DNA of 47,251 nucleotides from DATDSR01 sp036517855 (GCA_036517855.1 DATDSR010000025.1:1-47251), one strand, 5' to 3'. Positions 1-7,619 are shown, counted from the first letter of the stretch. Made by a program: numbers and translations. The notes: generated by a model from the letters alone, not told the origin.

Positions 1-225
1 ATAACCGATTGCATAATTAGTGTTGTAGGCGGGATTAGTTTTGAAATGGATGCGCAAAAGCTTGGGGCCCGAGGTGGCCCCGGCTGGCAGGGCGTAGTCA
101 ATTAGTTCGTAATTTTGAAATACGTCGCCTGCCCGACTGCCAACGCCCGTGCAATCGGCGGCCATGGTAACGCTCGGCACAAGCGCGGTAACTCCAATTG
201 CAAGAGCAAGCAAAACCCCTTTCAT
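1..225 (-). CDS. Secreted protein, N-terminal fragment (cut by left edge)
   Basis: The reading frame is open to the left edge, giving 75 residues. It begins MKGVLLALAIGV, a Lys followed by a hydrophobic stretch of about 18 residues, and a likely signal-peptidase I site near TMA-ADC, so the product is probably exported. The mature part starts with a Cys and is not recognisable. An in-frame ATG two codons upstream (231) is also possible. I prefer 225 because a TAGAAT -10 hexamer (233-238) lies 7 nt before it, the spacing seen at other apparently leaderless genes here. No Shine-Dalgarno is visible. Function unknown. Confidence 0.7.
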   Translation of the reverse strand, partial: MKGVLLALAIGVTALVPSVTMAADCTGVGSRAGDVFQNYELIDYALPAGATSGPKLLRIHFKTNPAYNTNYAIGY

Positions 226-291
226 TATCATAATTCTATCGCAAGCAAGCAATCTGTGTCTAAACATTTATCCCCACTCCAACTACCGAGC

Positions 292-306
292 AGGAGGCTT
301 AGCCTC
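292..306. repeat. Short perfect palindrome downstream of the kinase gene
   Basis: GGAGGCTTAGCCTCC is a perfect 7-bp inverted repeat with a one-base centre. It lies between the kinase stop and the promoter of the secreted-protein gene. There is no T-run, so it may be a weak terminator or an intergenic member of the GGAGG..CCTCC palindromes found inside gatB and secA. Confidence 0.5.
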
Positions 307-330
307 CTTATTTGTCCATCTTTCTCCCTT

Positions 331-852
331 TCATTTTGCCATTTTACCTAGAATTTCACCGACGGTTTCCTCGGGTGTCTGGTTGCTTGAATCTACGACA
401 TACCACCCAAGTTTGTCTCGCAAAACCGAAAATCTTTCGTGCAATTCTTGGGTTCTGACTCTCAGATCATGGTCAACCTCCCTATCATCAAAGCGCTTGA
501 GCAGCACTTCCTTGCTTGGCAAAAACAGAAACACAGAAAAATTATGCTCGTGTAATGCTTCGGTGTATTTTTTGTACAACCTCTCACCAATAACACCGTC
601 TATGATAACGTTGAAGCCTTTCTCGACAAAGTTTAGAGCCAAGTCGCAAGCATTCTCCGCTCCAAGATCAGTTTGCAAACGCGACTCATCATTGGCTGGC
701 CATTGTCTTACATAGCCACTAACCACCATATCGTGAAGATGGTCAACGTTAATAACAGCACAACGCTCAGTTCGCTTAGCAAGCAAAGTTGCCACAGTAG
801 ACTTCCCTGCTCCAGCAGGCCCAGTTAAAAGACAAACGAAAGGTCGGTCCAT
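331..852 (-). CDS. P-loop nucleotide kinase-like protein (AAA_33 type)
   Basis: A 173-residue protein with a Walker A motif GPAGAGKS at residues 11-18, an aspartate in VINVDHLHD and a second strand NVIIDGVIGE, the layout of small gluconate-kinase-like or zeta-toxin-like P-loop kinases. It probably phosphorylates a small molecule, but the substrate cannot be read from sequence. A TAGAAT -10 element (859-864) lies 6 nt before the ATG, so the transcript is likely leaderless. The ABC-F gene ends 12 bp upstream on the same strand, so some read-through is possible. Fold call good, substrate unknown. Confidence 0.8.
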   Translation of the reverse strand: MDRPFVCLLTGPAGAGKSTVATLLAKRTERCAVINVDHLHDMVVSGYVRQWPANDESRLQTDLGAENACDLALNFVEKGFNVIIDGVIGERLYKKYTEALHEHNFSVFLFLPSKEVLLKRFDDREVDHDLRVRTQELHERFSVLRDKLGWYVVDSSNQTPEETVGEILGKMAK

Positions 853-864
853 GACTTTATTCTA

Positions 865-2364
865 TCACTTCTCCAAGTCGAGGGTATCGTCTATGCGAAT
901 TTGACTCACAAAGTCGGGGACGTGGCTCACTAATATCATTGCTCCTTTGTAGTCGTGGAGGGCTTTGGCAATGACGGGCAGGTGGCGAAAGTTGATGTGG
1001 TTGGTGGGCTCATCGAGGATGAGTAGGCCCGGGGCTTCAAGCACAAGGCGGGCGAAGGCTACCAGACCTTTTTGGCCTTCAGACAAGCTCCCAATCTTGG
1101 TACGCATAATGTCGGGGTTGATGAGAAAGCCGGCTGCCACAGAGCGCATCTTTTCTTCATCGTGTTTGGCCATGACACTAATGAGCGATTCGTAAACCGT
1201 TTTTTCAAAATCTAAATTTGAAAAATCTTGGCGGTAGTAGCCCACCTTCACCCCATCGGCAATCCTGGCCCCCACCGCTTTGCCGTTTGCAATAGACTCA
1301 AGCAAGGTGCTCTTACCAATGCCATTCGGGCCTTTGAGCAGCAAATGCTCTCCCCTCTTCAAACTTATCTTCACCCGCTTGTTTGAGGGCTTATGTATGC
1401 CCAACTTTTTAGAGGGCACAAGCACGGTCACTGAAGTGAAGTTAACCACCTCGCCTCGCACACTCTCCTGCTCGGGTATGGTGAATGGTCGAATGGTTTT
1501 GTCCTCGCGCCTCACATCCACCTTCTCCTCCTCCATCTCTGCCGCCTTCTCGCGCATACGCTTGGCCACCATACGCATCTGGCCGCCCTTGTTGGCGAAG
1601 AAGTTGGCCTTGTCTTTGTTCTCTTGTATCTCTTTGGCCAGGCGGGCGTTCTTACTATTCTCCTTCTCTCGCCGAAGCTCAATCTGCTCTACCACATCAA
1701 AATAATCCCCCACATACTGCTCAACTTTGCGTGTATAAATATCGAGGTAAAGCACGCCATCAGTAAACGAGTTTAAAAATGCCGCATCGTGCGAAATCAC
1801 CACCACAGTCTTTTGGTAATTCTTCAAAAACTGCGTTAAGTGCTCAATACCTGCCTTATCTAAGTTGTTGGTAGGCTCATCAAGCAAGAGCAAGTCGGGG
1901 TCCTGGATGAGGGCCGAGGCAAGCAAAAGTCGAGCCTGTTGCCCACCCGAGAAGGATTTAACAATCCGCTCATGCACCTTCTCGTGGCCCTTCAAGTTCA
2001 CCACTTCAAGTACGTTATCTATGCGAGGGTCAATATCATAGACTTTGCTCGCGAAACATTTCTCGAAAAATTGGTGCACGGTTAAGTCCATCTCATCTCT
2101 CGGTATAACCTGGCGCGAGTGGGCAATGCTTAAACCAGTGAAAATATTCACTCGACCCGCCTCTGGTTTCAAGTCCCCTGTTATCAAAGCAAAGATAGTG
2201 CTCTTGCCCGCTCCATTCTGCCCCATCACCGTAATCTTGCTCCCCCGGCGAATATTAAAATTGGCCTCTTCCAAAATGGGCTTAGTCACCCCATACTCAA
2301 AAGTAACATCTTCAAAAGAAACAACACTATCCGGCCGCCCTGTAGGTTTATTGAGATCCTTCAT
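865..2364 (-). CDS. ABC-F family ATPase
   Basis: A 499-residue soluble protein with two ABC ATPase domains and no membrane segments. Domain 1 has Walker A GQNGAGKS (about residues 48-56), signature SFSGGQQ (138-143) and Walker B LLLLDEPTNNLD. A Lys/Glu-rich linker (about 225-290) follows. Domain 2 has GPNGIGKS, signature LSEGQKG and LILDEPTNH. This is the ABC-F architecture of ribosome-associated factors such as EttA, Uup and YbiT, which act at the ribosomal E site. Which subfamily cannot be decided here. A TAGAGT hexamer 9 nt before the ATG may be the -10; no Shine-Dalgarno is seen. Confidence 0.9.
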   Translation of the reverse strand: MKDLNKPTGRPDSVVSFEDVTFEYGVTKPILEEANFNIRRGSKITVMGQNGAGKSTIFALITGDLKPEAGRVNIFTGLSIAHSRQVIPRDEMDLTVHQFFEKCFASKVYDIDPRIDNVLEVVNLKGHEKVHERIVKSFSGGQQARLLLASALIQDPDLLLLDEPTNNLDKAGIEHLTQFLKNYQKTVVVISHDAAFLNSFTDGVLYLDIYTRKVEQYVGDYFDVVEQIELRREKENSKNARLAKEIQENKDKANFFANKGGQMRMVAKRMREKAAEMEEEKVDVRREDKTIRPFTIPEQESVRGEVVNFTSVTVLVPSKKLGIHKPSNKRVKISLKRGEHLLLKGPNGIGKSTLLESIANGKAVGARIADGVKVGYYRQDFSNLDFEKTVYESLISVMAKHDEEKMRSVAAGFLINPDIMRTKIGSLSEGQKGLVAFARLVLEAPGLLILDEPTNHINFRHLPVIAKALHDYKGAMILVSHVPDFVSQIRIDDTLDLEK

Positions 2365-2411
2365 TGAAAGAGCACTCTATCACTCTTCGCACTCTCCCTC
2401 AATAGACTCGA

Positions 2412-2438
2412 GCCCGACCAGCATCTCGCCAGTCGGGC
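2412..2438 (-). terminator. Hairpin after the 2449-3027 gene
   Basis: Arms GCCCGAC (2412-2418) and GTCGGGC (2432-2438) form a 7-bp GC-rich stem just past the stop of the membrane protein gene. No long T-run follows, so termination strength is uncertain. Confidence 0.5.
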
Positions 2439-2448
2439 CCGCTCGCTT

Positions 2449-3027
2449 TCACTGCTTTTTCTTCGCGGCCTCCTCGTGCCGTTTACGATCATCTTCGATG
2501 GCCTTGTCGGCCGCATCAGACAAAAATAATTTCACCAGCCCCGTGTTGAAATGCTCCCAACCGTAGTAAGGAACCGAGGTCTGCGCCCACTTGCGCGAAA
2601 CCTGGTGTTGCTCAAGCACTCGCTCGAGCTCCTTGCGAACTTGAGCGGCCGTACTTGCTTGCTTACCAGCCCTCTCAATCACCACATCGATGTGGTGGAG
2701 CAGGTCCAGCACTCTCACGTTAGTGGAGTCAAGGACTTGCTTGTAGTGCACCCTGGGCCACCAACCGCGTACGTACCGGTAGGTGCCATCGTACTCGACG
2801 CACTCTTTGCCGCGCAAGTTAGCGTAAACCCACGGGCCGAGTGCGACGGTGTAGACAGCAACCGTCAGCGAAAGGTAAAACAGGAAGCCATGGATATTCT
2901 GGTGCGGGGGCAATGCCCGGATCATCATCGCAGCAAAGGGGATAGCTCCTAGTGCCAAAGGCAGCCAATTCCACCACTTTGCGATGTCGTTCCACCTGGC
3001 CACGGTTTCAGACTCGAGCTTTTTCAT
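2449..3027 (-). CDS. Two-TM membrane protein of unknown function
   Basis: A 192-residue protein with two hydrophobic segments at about 18-37 and 47-68, then a soluble region that includes a charged helical stretch (about 110-145) and a Lys-rich C-terminus. I do not recognise a family. A GGGGAG Shine-Dalgarno sits 5 nt before the ATG and a GC-rich hairpin follows the stop. It therefore belongs to the group of GC-rich, Shine-Dalgarno-led, terminator-flanked genes of this window. Neighbours (ABC-F, cold-shock protein) give no functional hint. Confidence 0.7.
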   Translation of the reverse strand: MKKLESETVARWNDIAKWWNWLPLALGAIPFAAMMIRALPPHQNIHGFLFYLSLTVAVYTVALGPWVYANLRGKECVEYDGTYRYVRGWWPRVHYKQVLDSTNVRVLDLLHHIDVVIERAGKQASTAAQVRKELERVLEQHQVSRKWAQTSVPYYGWEHFNTGLVKLFLSDAADKAIEDDRKRHEEAAKKKQ

Positions 3028-3172
3028 TTTAACTCCCCAGCCTCGGACTTGCGTCGCGAGTGGAAGGTGCCCCAGGACCAGCTCCTCTAACCACGGGATG
3101 TGGCCAAAGAATGCCCCGCGAGCGTGTACTGCCTGCTCATCAAATTACACCCAGGCCAAATTTTTGCAAGTA

Positions 3173-3208
3173 GCAAAAGACCCCTTGCTTTCGCTTGGGG
3201 TCTTTTGC
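3173..3208 (-). terminator. Strong hairpin terminator of the cold-shock gene
   Basis: A perfect 12-bp stem, GCAAAAGACCCC (3173-3184) with GGGGTCTTTTGC (3197-3208), around a 12-nt loop. It lies 28 bp past the csp stop codon. The outer arm gives a TCTTTT tract on the minus-strand transcript. Confidence 0.75.
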
Positions 3209-3236
3209 CTATTCGGAAAATCCGAAGAGATTTTGG

Positions 3237-3446
3237 TTATGCTGTAACCTTGGTGACGTTGATGGCGGCTGGACCCTTAGGACCAGTCTCGTCGATCTCG
3301 AAGCTGACGGTGTCGCCAACCATAAGAGACTCGAACTCAACACCAACTACCTTCTCCTTGTGGAAGAAGAGATCCTTCTCACGTCCTTCGACGGTGATGA
3401 ATCCAAACTTCTTATCAGCAAGGATAGTTTTGATGATTCCTGTCAT
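3237..3446 (-). CDS. Cold-shock domain protein (CspA family)
   Basis: A 69-residue single OB-fold protein with both RNA-binding motifs, KFGFI (RNP1) at residues 13-17 and DLFFHK (RNP2) at 25-30, and the usual family length. It binds single-stranded nucleic acid and probably acts as an RNA chaperone. The gene has its own promoter (3502-3530) inside the end of pyrD and a leader of about 50 nt that is A-rich and lacks a Shine-Dalgarno, a common layout for csp mRNAs. A strong terminator follows, so it is probably monocistronic and well expressed. Confidence 0.95.
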   Translation of the reverse strand: MTGIIKTILADKKFGFITVEGREKDLFFHKEKVVGVEFESLMVGDTVSFEIDETGPKGPAAINVTKVTA

Positions 3447-3467
3447 TGTGTTTGATTTGATTTAATT

Positions 3468-4640
3468 TTAAGCGAGGCCTCGACTAAATACTCGTAGGGC
3501 AACTATACACGAGCCACCTCCCCTTGTCAAAGTGCCAACTGCCTCCCCTACACTTCTGTAGCCGTCACGGCGGAGTAACTCGGCTAGGCCTTGGTTGATT
3601 ACTCCTATCTGTTGCGGGCCCACATAGACCATACCGGTGATGAGTTGCACCAGTGAGGCACCTAGGCGAATCTTCTTATACGCGTCGGCGGCGTCAAACA
3701 CTCCGCCCACACCAATGAGCACGAAGCGATTGCCGAATTTTGCGTAGATATGTCGCAAGGCATCGTTTGAACCCGCCTCAACTGGCTTGCCACTGAAATT
3801 GCCGGCGCCCGCTCTGGCTATTTCTTCTTTATCGAAAGCAGGATTAGTGCGATCTTTAGCTAAGTTTGAGAAAACAAGCCCTTTGATAAACGCGAACGGC
3901 CTTGCAACTTCGGCTAGCTCTGTCATTTCTTCAACGGTGCGTTCAAGCGGCATTTTGATGAACACCGGGCGCTTGATGTTAAGCTCGCTCAATTTTTCGA
4001 GAGCCTTAGCTAGCCCCGACGGCAAAGCAAGTTTCTCTTTGAGATTAGCCAGGTTGGTGAGATTGGGGCAACTGATGTTAAGTTCGTAGTAATCAAAACT
4101 ATTAAATTTCTCGGCATCGTGGAAGCCAGCCACAATATCATCAACCATCTCATCGAAACTCTGGTAGGCCTTATTGGTGGAGCCAACACTGACACCACAC
4201 ACACTATCACCCGTAGAGTCACCAATCCTCGAGAGCACTTTAGTCACGCCCTCATTTTTGAAACCCTTGTTCACCAGGAGCGAGCGTGACTTGGGCAAGC
4301 GCCCAAGCATGGGCGCGGGGTTCCCCGCGTAAGCCTCGTGAGTGAGTGTGCCGACCGTGTTGAAACCAAAACCGACTGCGGGCATCAAGTTAACCAAATC
4401 GCCGTTGTAGTCAAAGCCGGCCGACAAGCCAATAGGGTTCTTAAACTTCAAACCCAAAATACTTTGCTCGAGTATCGGGTCATCGTAACGCCACAGTGCC
4501 CGAATTAACCCACTTACTAACCCACTTCGCCCAAATAACCGCCCAGTCTTGAGAAAAAACTCATGCACCGAATCTGCCGAAAACAAAAATAAAATCCGCT
4601 TTACAACCTGTCTGTACAAAATACCAGTTAGAGCTCGCAT
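3468..4640 (-). CDS. pyrD: Dihydroorotate dehydrogenase, class-2-like with a catalytic-position Cys
   Basis: 390 residues. It oxidises dihydroorotate to orotate in pyrimidine synthesis. A helical, partly hydrophobic N-terminus (1-50) and GLKFKNPIGLSAGFDYNG (63-80) match class 2 (quinone-linked) enzymes. The motif NISCPN (188-193), however, has Cys191 where class 2 has Ser; Cys is typical of class 1. FMN-site glycines GVGG and the C-terminal barrel are present. The last ~20 residues are extra and are encoded by the csp promoter region. I chose start 4640 because MRALTG begins the homologous part and TATAAT (4647-4652) lies 6 nt before it; the frame extends further only into a divergent promoter. 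Confidence 0.92.
   Translation of the reverse strand: MRALTGILYRQVVKRILFLFSADSVHEFFLKTGRLFGRSGLVSGLIRALWRYDDPILEQSILGLKFKNPIGLSAGFDYNGDLVNLMPAVGFGFNTVGTLTHEAYAGNPAPMLGRLPKSRSLLVNKGFKNEGVTKVLSRIGDSTGDSVCGVSVGSTNKAYQSFDEMVDDIVAGFHDAEKFNSFDYYELNISCPNLTNLANLKEKLALPSGLAKALEKLSELNIKRPVFIKMPLERTVEEMTELAEVARPFAFIKGLVFSNLAKDRTNPAFDKEEIARAGAGNFSGKPVEAGSNDALRHIYAKFGNRFVLIGVGGVFDAADAYKKIRLGASLVQLITGMVYVGPQQIGVINQGLAELLRRDGYRSVGEAVGTLTRGGGSCIVALRVFSRGLA
3502..3530 (-). promoter_or_regulatory. Sigma-70-type promoter of the cold-shock gene
   Basis: On the minus strand TTGACA (3525-3530) is followed by a 17-bp spacer and TATAGT (3502-3507). It lies inside the 3' end of pyrD, about 55 bp upstream of the csp ATG. 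Confidence 0.7.
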
Positions 4641-4646
4641 GCCCTT

Positions 4647-4652
4647 ATTATA
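4647..4652 (-). promoter_or_regulatory. pyrD -10 element, leaderless spacing
   Basis: TATAAT on the minus strand ends 6 nt before the pyrD ATG, so transcription should begin at or next to the start codon. No Shine-Dalgarno is present. Confidence 0.6.
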
Positions 4653-4660
4653 TAACCCTT

Positions 4661-4688
4661 TTGACAAGCTTGCTGGTGGGAGTATGAT
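4661..4688 (+). promoter_or_regulatory. Sigma-70-type promoter of the 4730 gene
   Basis: TTGACA (4661-4666), a 16-bp spacer and TATGAT (4683-4688) on the plus strand. A leader of about 35 nt with AAAGGAGG leads to the ATG at 4730. It is divergent from, and very close to, the pyrD promoter. Confidence 0.65.
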
Positions 4689-4729
4689 TGGTTTAGAGAG
4701 GTCACATTGGCAAAGAAAGGAGGTCTGCC

Positions 4730-5308
4730 ATGGGACTCGAGAAACACTTCTGCCCCTGCGCACCAGAAAAGCCGCACAAGGGTGGACACTGGGATTGTTG
4801 CAGTTGTATCCCTTGTGGGAACTGCGGGGCGTGGATCCAGACGAAGTTCTGGGACGTCCACAAAAAGCTCGCCAACTGCAAAACAGGAGAAGGGTCGGCG
4901 GAGCCGAAGAAGGGGAAACCGCTTAACGTCGAGGAAGACTCGTTCGACATCGACTTCAGGCAGGTTTCTGTGAACACGCTTGGCCTCTTGCTAGAGGAAA
5001 GGCCGGGTTCTGATTCAGACAGCTTCCGCGTTTCAGCGAGGGAGATCCTTGATGAGATCTTGGACCATCACGGATTCTTCAAAGAGGCAGTTCCGTTCGT
5101 GGAGGCAAGAGAGCCAGGGCGTTCGGAACTGAGGCAACGTCTCTTGCGCATTATCTTCGATGCAGAGATGAGCGACGACGAAATCGTGGAAAAACTCCTC
5201 TCGTTCTACCCCGAGAGTGCCCGCGACGACGATCTCACCGCCAGGATCTCCTCCATGCTGTTCGAGCGGGAGAAGCTCTTCCCCACTCACGCTCCCCACT
5301 CTTCATAG
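4730..5308 (+). CDS. Cys-rich (zinc-ribbon-like) N-terminus protein, unknown function
   Basis: A 192-residue protein. The first 50 residues hold eight Cys and several His (FCPC, CCSC, IPCGNC, LANC), suggesting a zinc-binding knuckle. The rest is acidic and predicted helical. I know no family for it. AAAGGAGG lies 6 nt before the ATG, a TTGACA promoter is upstream and a hairpin terminator overlaps the stop codon, so this is a self-contained single-gene unit. It is GC-rich compared with pyrD. A nucleic-acid or protein-binding adaptor is possible but unproven. Confidence 0.72.
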   Translation: MGLEKHFCPCAPEKPHKGGHWDCCSCIPCGNCGAWIQTKFWDVHKKLANCKTGEGSAEPKKGKPLNVEEDSFDIDFRQVSVNTLGLLLEERPGSDSDSFRVSAREILDEILDHHGFFKEAVPFVEAREPGRSELRQRLLRIIFDAEMSDDEIVEKLLSFYPESARDDDLTARISSMLFEREKLFPTHAPHSS

Positions 5309-5340
5309 CGGTCCAAGACACATTTGGGCCGCTAGTTTTT
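5307..5340 (+). terminator. Rho-independent terminator of the 4730 gene
   Basis: AGCGGTCCAA (from 5307) pairs with TTGGGCCGCT with one G-U pair, followed by AGTTTTT. It begins inside the stop codon of the gene. Confidence 0.85.
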
Positions 5341-5356
5341 GTCTGACTTTACAAAA

Positions 5357-6970
5357 TTACAAAGAATTTACTTTAGCGCGAGTAAGAGGGCCAACTATGC
5401 CAGTTGGGTCTATGCCATTGGAAATCTGGAAGCTCTTGACCGCAGTCTCTACGCATGGACCGAAGTTGCCGTTTATGGGGCAGTCGGTTAGGGTTTTGCC
5501 TTCGGGTGGATAGTAGCCTCTGTCAGACAGCACTTTTTGCAACATCAGTACTTGACCGCTCCCCTTGATCCCAGACGATAAGTTTTGGCTGACTAAGGCC
5601 GGGATGATCGAGCTCGCAAGTAGTGCGGTGGGACTCAAATATCTTTGCAAACCAGCGTGTGTTTGGAAGGCAAGCTCTGGTAAGATTAAATTTTTAACTT
5701 CCGTATTCGCAAACTGCGGTTCGTATATATAGCCATACTCAATTAATATCGAGGCTCCCGTACGCGTGCCCTTGGCCCCGACCGCAATCAAGTCCTGATC
5801 AGGCACGACCGACATATTCTCTTGCGGCAAGTTGCTAATAGGCGAAACTTTCTGAAGTTCAGTGGACATTGCCTGACCAATCTCGGTACTCACGCGAGCG
5901 TTTGAGTATTGCGAGTCAGGCACGTACACGGTAAAGCCCGAGTACTTACCCGGCTTGTTGTAACGATGCCCGGGGTGGTCGTTGAAGTGGACGTGCAAGA
6001 CTAGATCCACGTTATTCTCATTCGCCCACTTGTTGATACCGAAAAGGCGATGGGCCACGTCCGGCTTGGCGAAATTGTGGTAAGCCCCATCCACTGGAGC
6101 AACTTTACCGGTTGCCACATTGCTAATAAAAGAGAGTATGTGGCTTGTGGCGAAATCCTTGATAGCGTCATAATTGGCAATGAAATACTGCAAGAGCACC
6201 GGGTTAAAGTCGCCGGTCTTAAGATCGCGTGCCACCGAAACATCGAGGTGAGTGTCGCTTTTCAAATAATCATAGAGATATTTTGAAATCTCGAGATTAA
6301 GCTCCGACTCACGCACTCCCTTGTACACCGCACCCCCGTTACCATTCTCGTGCCCAGGCACGATTAGAATCTTCAACTTGCCAGCGGCGTAGCGTTGTTT
6401 CAAATCAAGCGGGGTAACGGATTCGGCGTAGGCGGCGGAGGCCGCCACCTGCTCTTGCGCTGGCACACTCACAACGCTATCGCTAGTCTGCGACCAAACA
6501 AAAACAAGCAATACTGCCAAGCTCAAAAGAACATGTAACGGTCTAGCTTTCATTAATCTCCTGGCCACGTCCATTCTATTTCGCCAGATGTGGCCATTAT
6601 ACATCCAATCGAGGGCAAGGATCAGGAAACTCAAAGCGAGCAGATAACCCATAATACTTACGGTTCGGTCAGACACCTCCACGCTGAAAAGCTTTGCCAT
6701 ATAATGTGTAATAAAACCGCCGTTCAGAATCGGCTCTGCTGCCTTTACTCGCAAAAAATTTTCTAAGCTTGTGAGTGGACAGCCAGCAAAGAAACTCCAG
6801 AGACCGACCGCCATCATAAGCACAAGTGCCTCAACAGGCCTAAACCACTTAACTTTGATACTTACAAAAATTCCAACAAACACAGCCAAGATAAACGAAG
6901 CGTGGATAAGAGCAACCACCGTGGCCAAGATGCTATACATAGCTCCAATTTTAGCACCAGAGAGCGCCAC
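5357..6970 (-). CDS. Membrane-anchored N-acetylmuramoyl-L-alanine amidase, DUF2784-like fusion
   Basis: 537 residues in three parts. Residues 11-125 are membrane-embedded (about four TM with 146-160) and carry the DUF2784-like motif CPLTSLENFLR at 64-74. Residues 198-445 are an amidase_3 domain with zinc/catalytic candidates His207 (PGHE), Glu221 or Glu223, His328 (LHVHFND) and Glu411 (LIEYGYI). Residues 468-537 are a PG_binding_1 domain (LQKVLSDRGYY, GNFGPCVETAVKSFQ). It probably cleaves the stem peptide from glycan strands outside the membrane. The start is GTG at 6970; ATG at 6940 is an alternative. A palindromic operator candidate lies just upstream. Confidence 0.88.
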   Translation of the reverse strand: MALSGAKIGAMYSILATVVALIHASFILAVFVGIFVSIKVKWFRPVEALVLMMAVGLWSFFAGCPLTSLENFLRVKAAEPILNGGFITHYMAKLFSVEVSDRTVSIMGYLLALSFLILALDWMYNGHIWRNRMDVARRLMKARPLHVLLSLAVLLVFVWSQTSDSVVSVPAQEQVAASAAYAESVTPLDLKQRYAAGKLKILIVPGHENGNGGAVYKGVRESELNLEISKYLYDYLKSDTHLDVSVARDLKTGDFNPVLLQYFIANYDAIKDFATSHILSFISNVATGKVAPVDGAYHNFAKPDVAHRLFGINKWANENNVDLVLHVHFNDHPGHRYNKPGKYSGFTVYVPDSQYSNARVSTEIGQAMSTELQKVSPISNLPQENMSVVPDQDLIAVGAKGTRTGASILIEYGYIYEPQFANTEVKNLILPELAFQTHAGLQRYLSPTALLASSIIPALVSQNLSSGIKGSGQVLMLQKVLSDRGYYPPEGKTLTDCPINGNFGPCVETAVKSFQISNGIDPTGIVGPLTRAKVNSL

Positions 6971-6976
6971 CCGCTA

Positions 6977-7013
6977 CATCTTACTAACTATGCGGTCGTC
7001 TAGTTAATAAGAT
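6977..7013. promoter_or_regulatory. Palindromic operator candidate, copy 1
   Basis: ATCTTACTAACTA (6978-6990) is an inverted repeat of TAGTTAATAAGAT (7001-7013), matching at 12 of 13 positions around TGCGGTCGTC. It sits 6 bp before the amidase start. The same block occurs just before the Cas2-like regulator gene (7573-7609), so it is a likely binding site for that regulator. Confidence 0.6.
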
Positions 7014-7014
7014 A

Positions 7015-7575
7015 CTAGAGTTCAAACTCACTCCTCAACCACTTATCGTTCTCCAACTTCTCTACGACCAAGTAGAGAACATCCCTGTTAAGACCGAGGT
7101 TTATCTTCAATAGGTTTAGCATTTCCTCACAACCATAGGGGTGAACCCAAACACTGTTTTGCAACCTCTTAAATCCCATTTCTCCCAGCATGTGGCGCAT
7201 AAGGTTACGATCACCACGTCTGATCTCTTTGATATCAAAAATGATTAATCGCCACTTGCCATCCCAGAGGAAAGGCTTATCAATTTTGTAATCGTCGAAA
7301 CGGTACCGGTTTAACCTTTTCATTCCGTCCTTCGTTAAACAAAGATATTTGCGGCTATTTTTGCTTAGGACAAATTCAACCAACCCATCGTCAATAAATC
7401 TCTGCAGGGTGTTCTTTGTGTAATACCTTCGATTGGTCTGGAGTTTGGATAAAGTTTGGGGGAGTGACAAAATATCATTTAGTAAATTAGGAATATCAAA
7501 GTATTTAGTTTGGTAAATCCGCTCAAGTATTGCCTTAGAAACGCCATTCCGTTTATTTCCTTGTTTCCCCAACAT
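7015..7575 (-). CDS. PaaX-like regulator with Cas2-like C-terminal domain
   Basis: A 186-residue protein. The N-terminal half is a winged-helix-like region (FIDDGLVEF, YLCLTKDGMKRLNRY). The C-terminal part WRLIIFDIKEIRRGDRNLMR and HMLGEMGFKRLQNSVWVHP is the ferredoxin-like fold shared by Cas2 and the PaaX C-terminus. It is common in CPR genomes and often mis-annotated as Cas2. No other cas gene or repeat array is present, so a transcription regulator is more likely. Its start codon is embedded in one copy of a palindrome and its stop is followed by another copy in front of the amidase gene, suggesting autoregulation and amidase control. Confidence 0.78.
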   Translation of the reverse strand: MLGKQGNKRNGVSKAILERIYQTKYFDIPNLLNDILSLPQTLSKLQTNRRYYTKNTLQRFIDDGLVEFVLSKNSRKYLCLTKDGMKRLNRYRFDDYKIDKPFLWDGKWRLIIFDIKEIRRGDRNLMRHMLGEMGFKRLQNSVWVHPYGCEEMLNLLKINLGLNRDVLYLVVEKLENDKWLRSEFEL

Positions 7576-7609
7576 CTTATTAGTTGTGCGGTCGCATTTT
7601 TAGTAAGAC
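7573..7609. promoter_or_regulatory. Palindromic operator candidate, copy 2
   Basis: The same block as 6977-7013 with the shared core TGTGCGGTCG / TATGCGGTCG. Outer arms ATCTTATTAG and TTAGTAAGAC match imperfectly, while the centre TGCGGTCGCA is itself a perfect 4-bp inverted repeat. It overlaps the start codon of the Cas2-like regulator gene. Confidence 0.6.
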
Positions 7610-7619
7610 AATGATTCAG

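Noticed and set aside
4300..4328. Palindromes CGCCCA..TGGGCG and GCGGGG..CCCCGC in pyrD as another insert
   Set aside because: They encode the normal AGNPAPMLGRL segment, equal in length to other PyrD proteins, so no insertion is evident.
4641..4763. Upstream extension of pyrD
   Set aside because: It runs through the pyrD -10 element and the divergent promoter and Shine-Dalgarno of the 4730 gene; homology begins at 4640.
7015..7575. Cas2 of a CRISPR system
   Set aside because: Only the shared Cas2/PaaX ferredoxin-like domain is present, with a winged-helix part; there is no cas1, effector gene or repeat-spacer array in the window.
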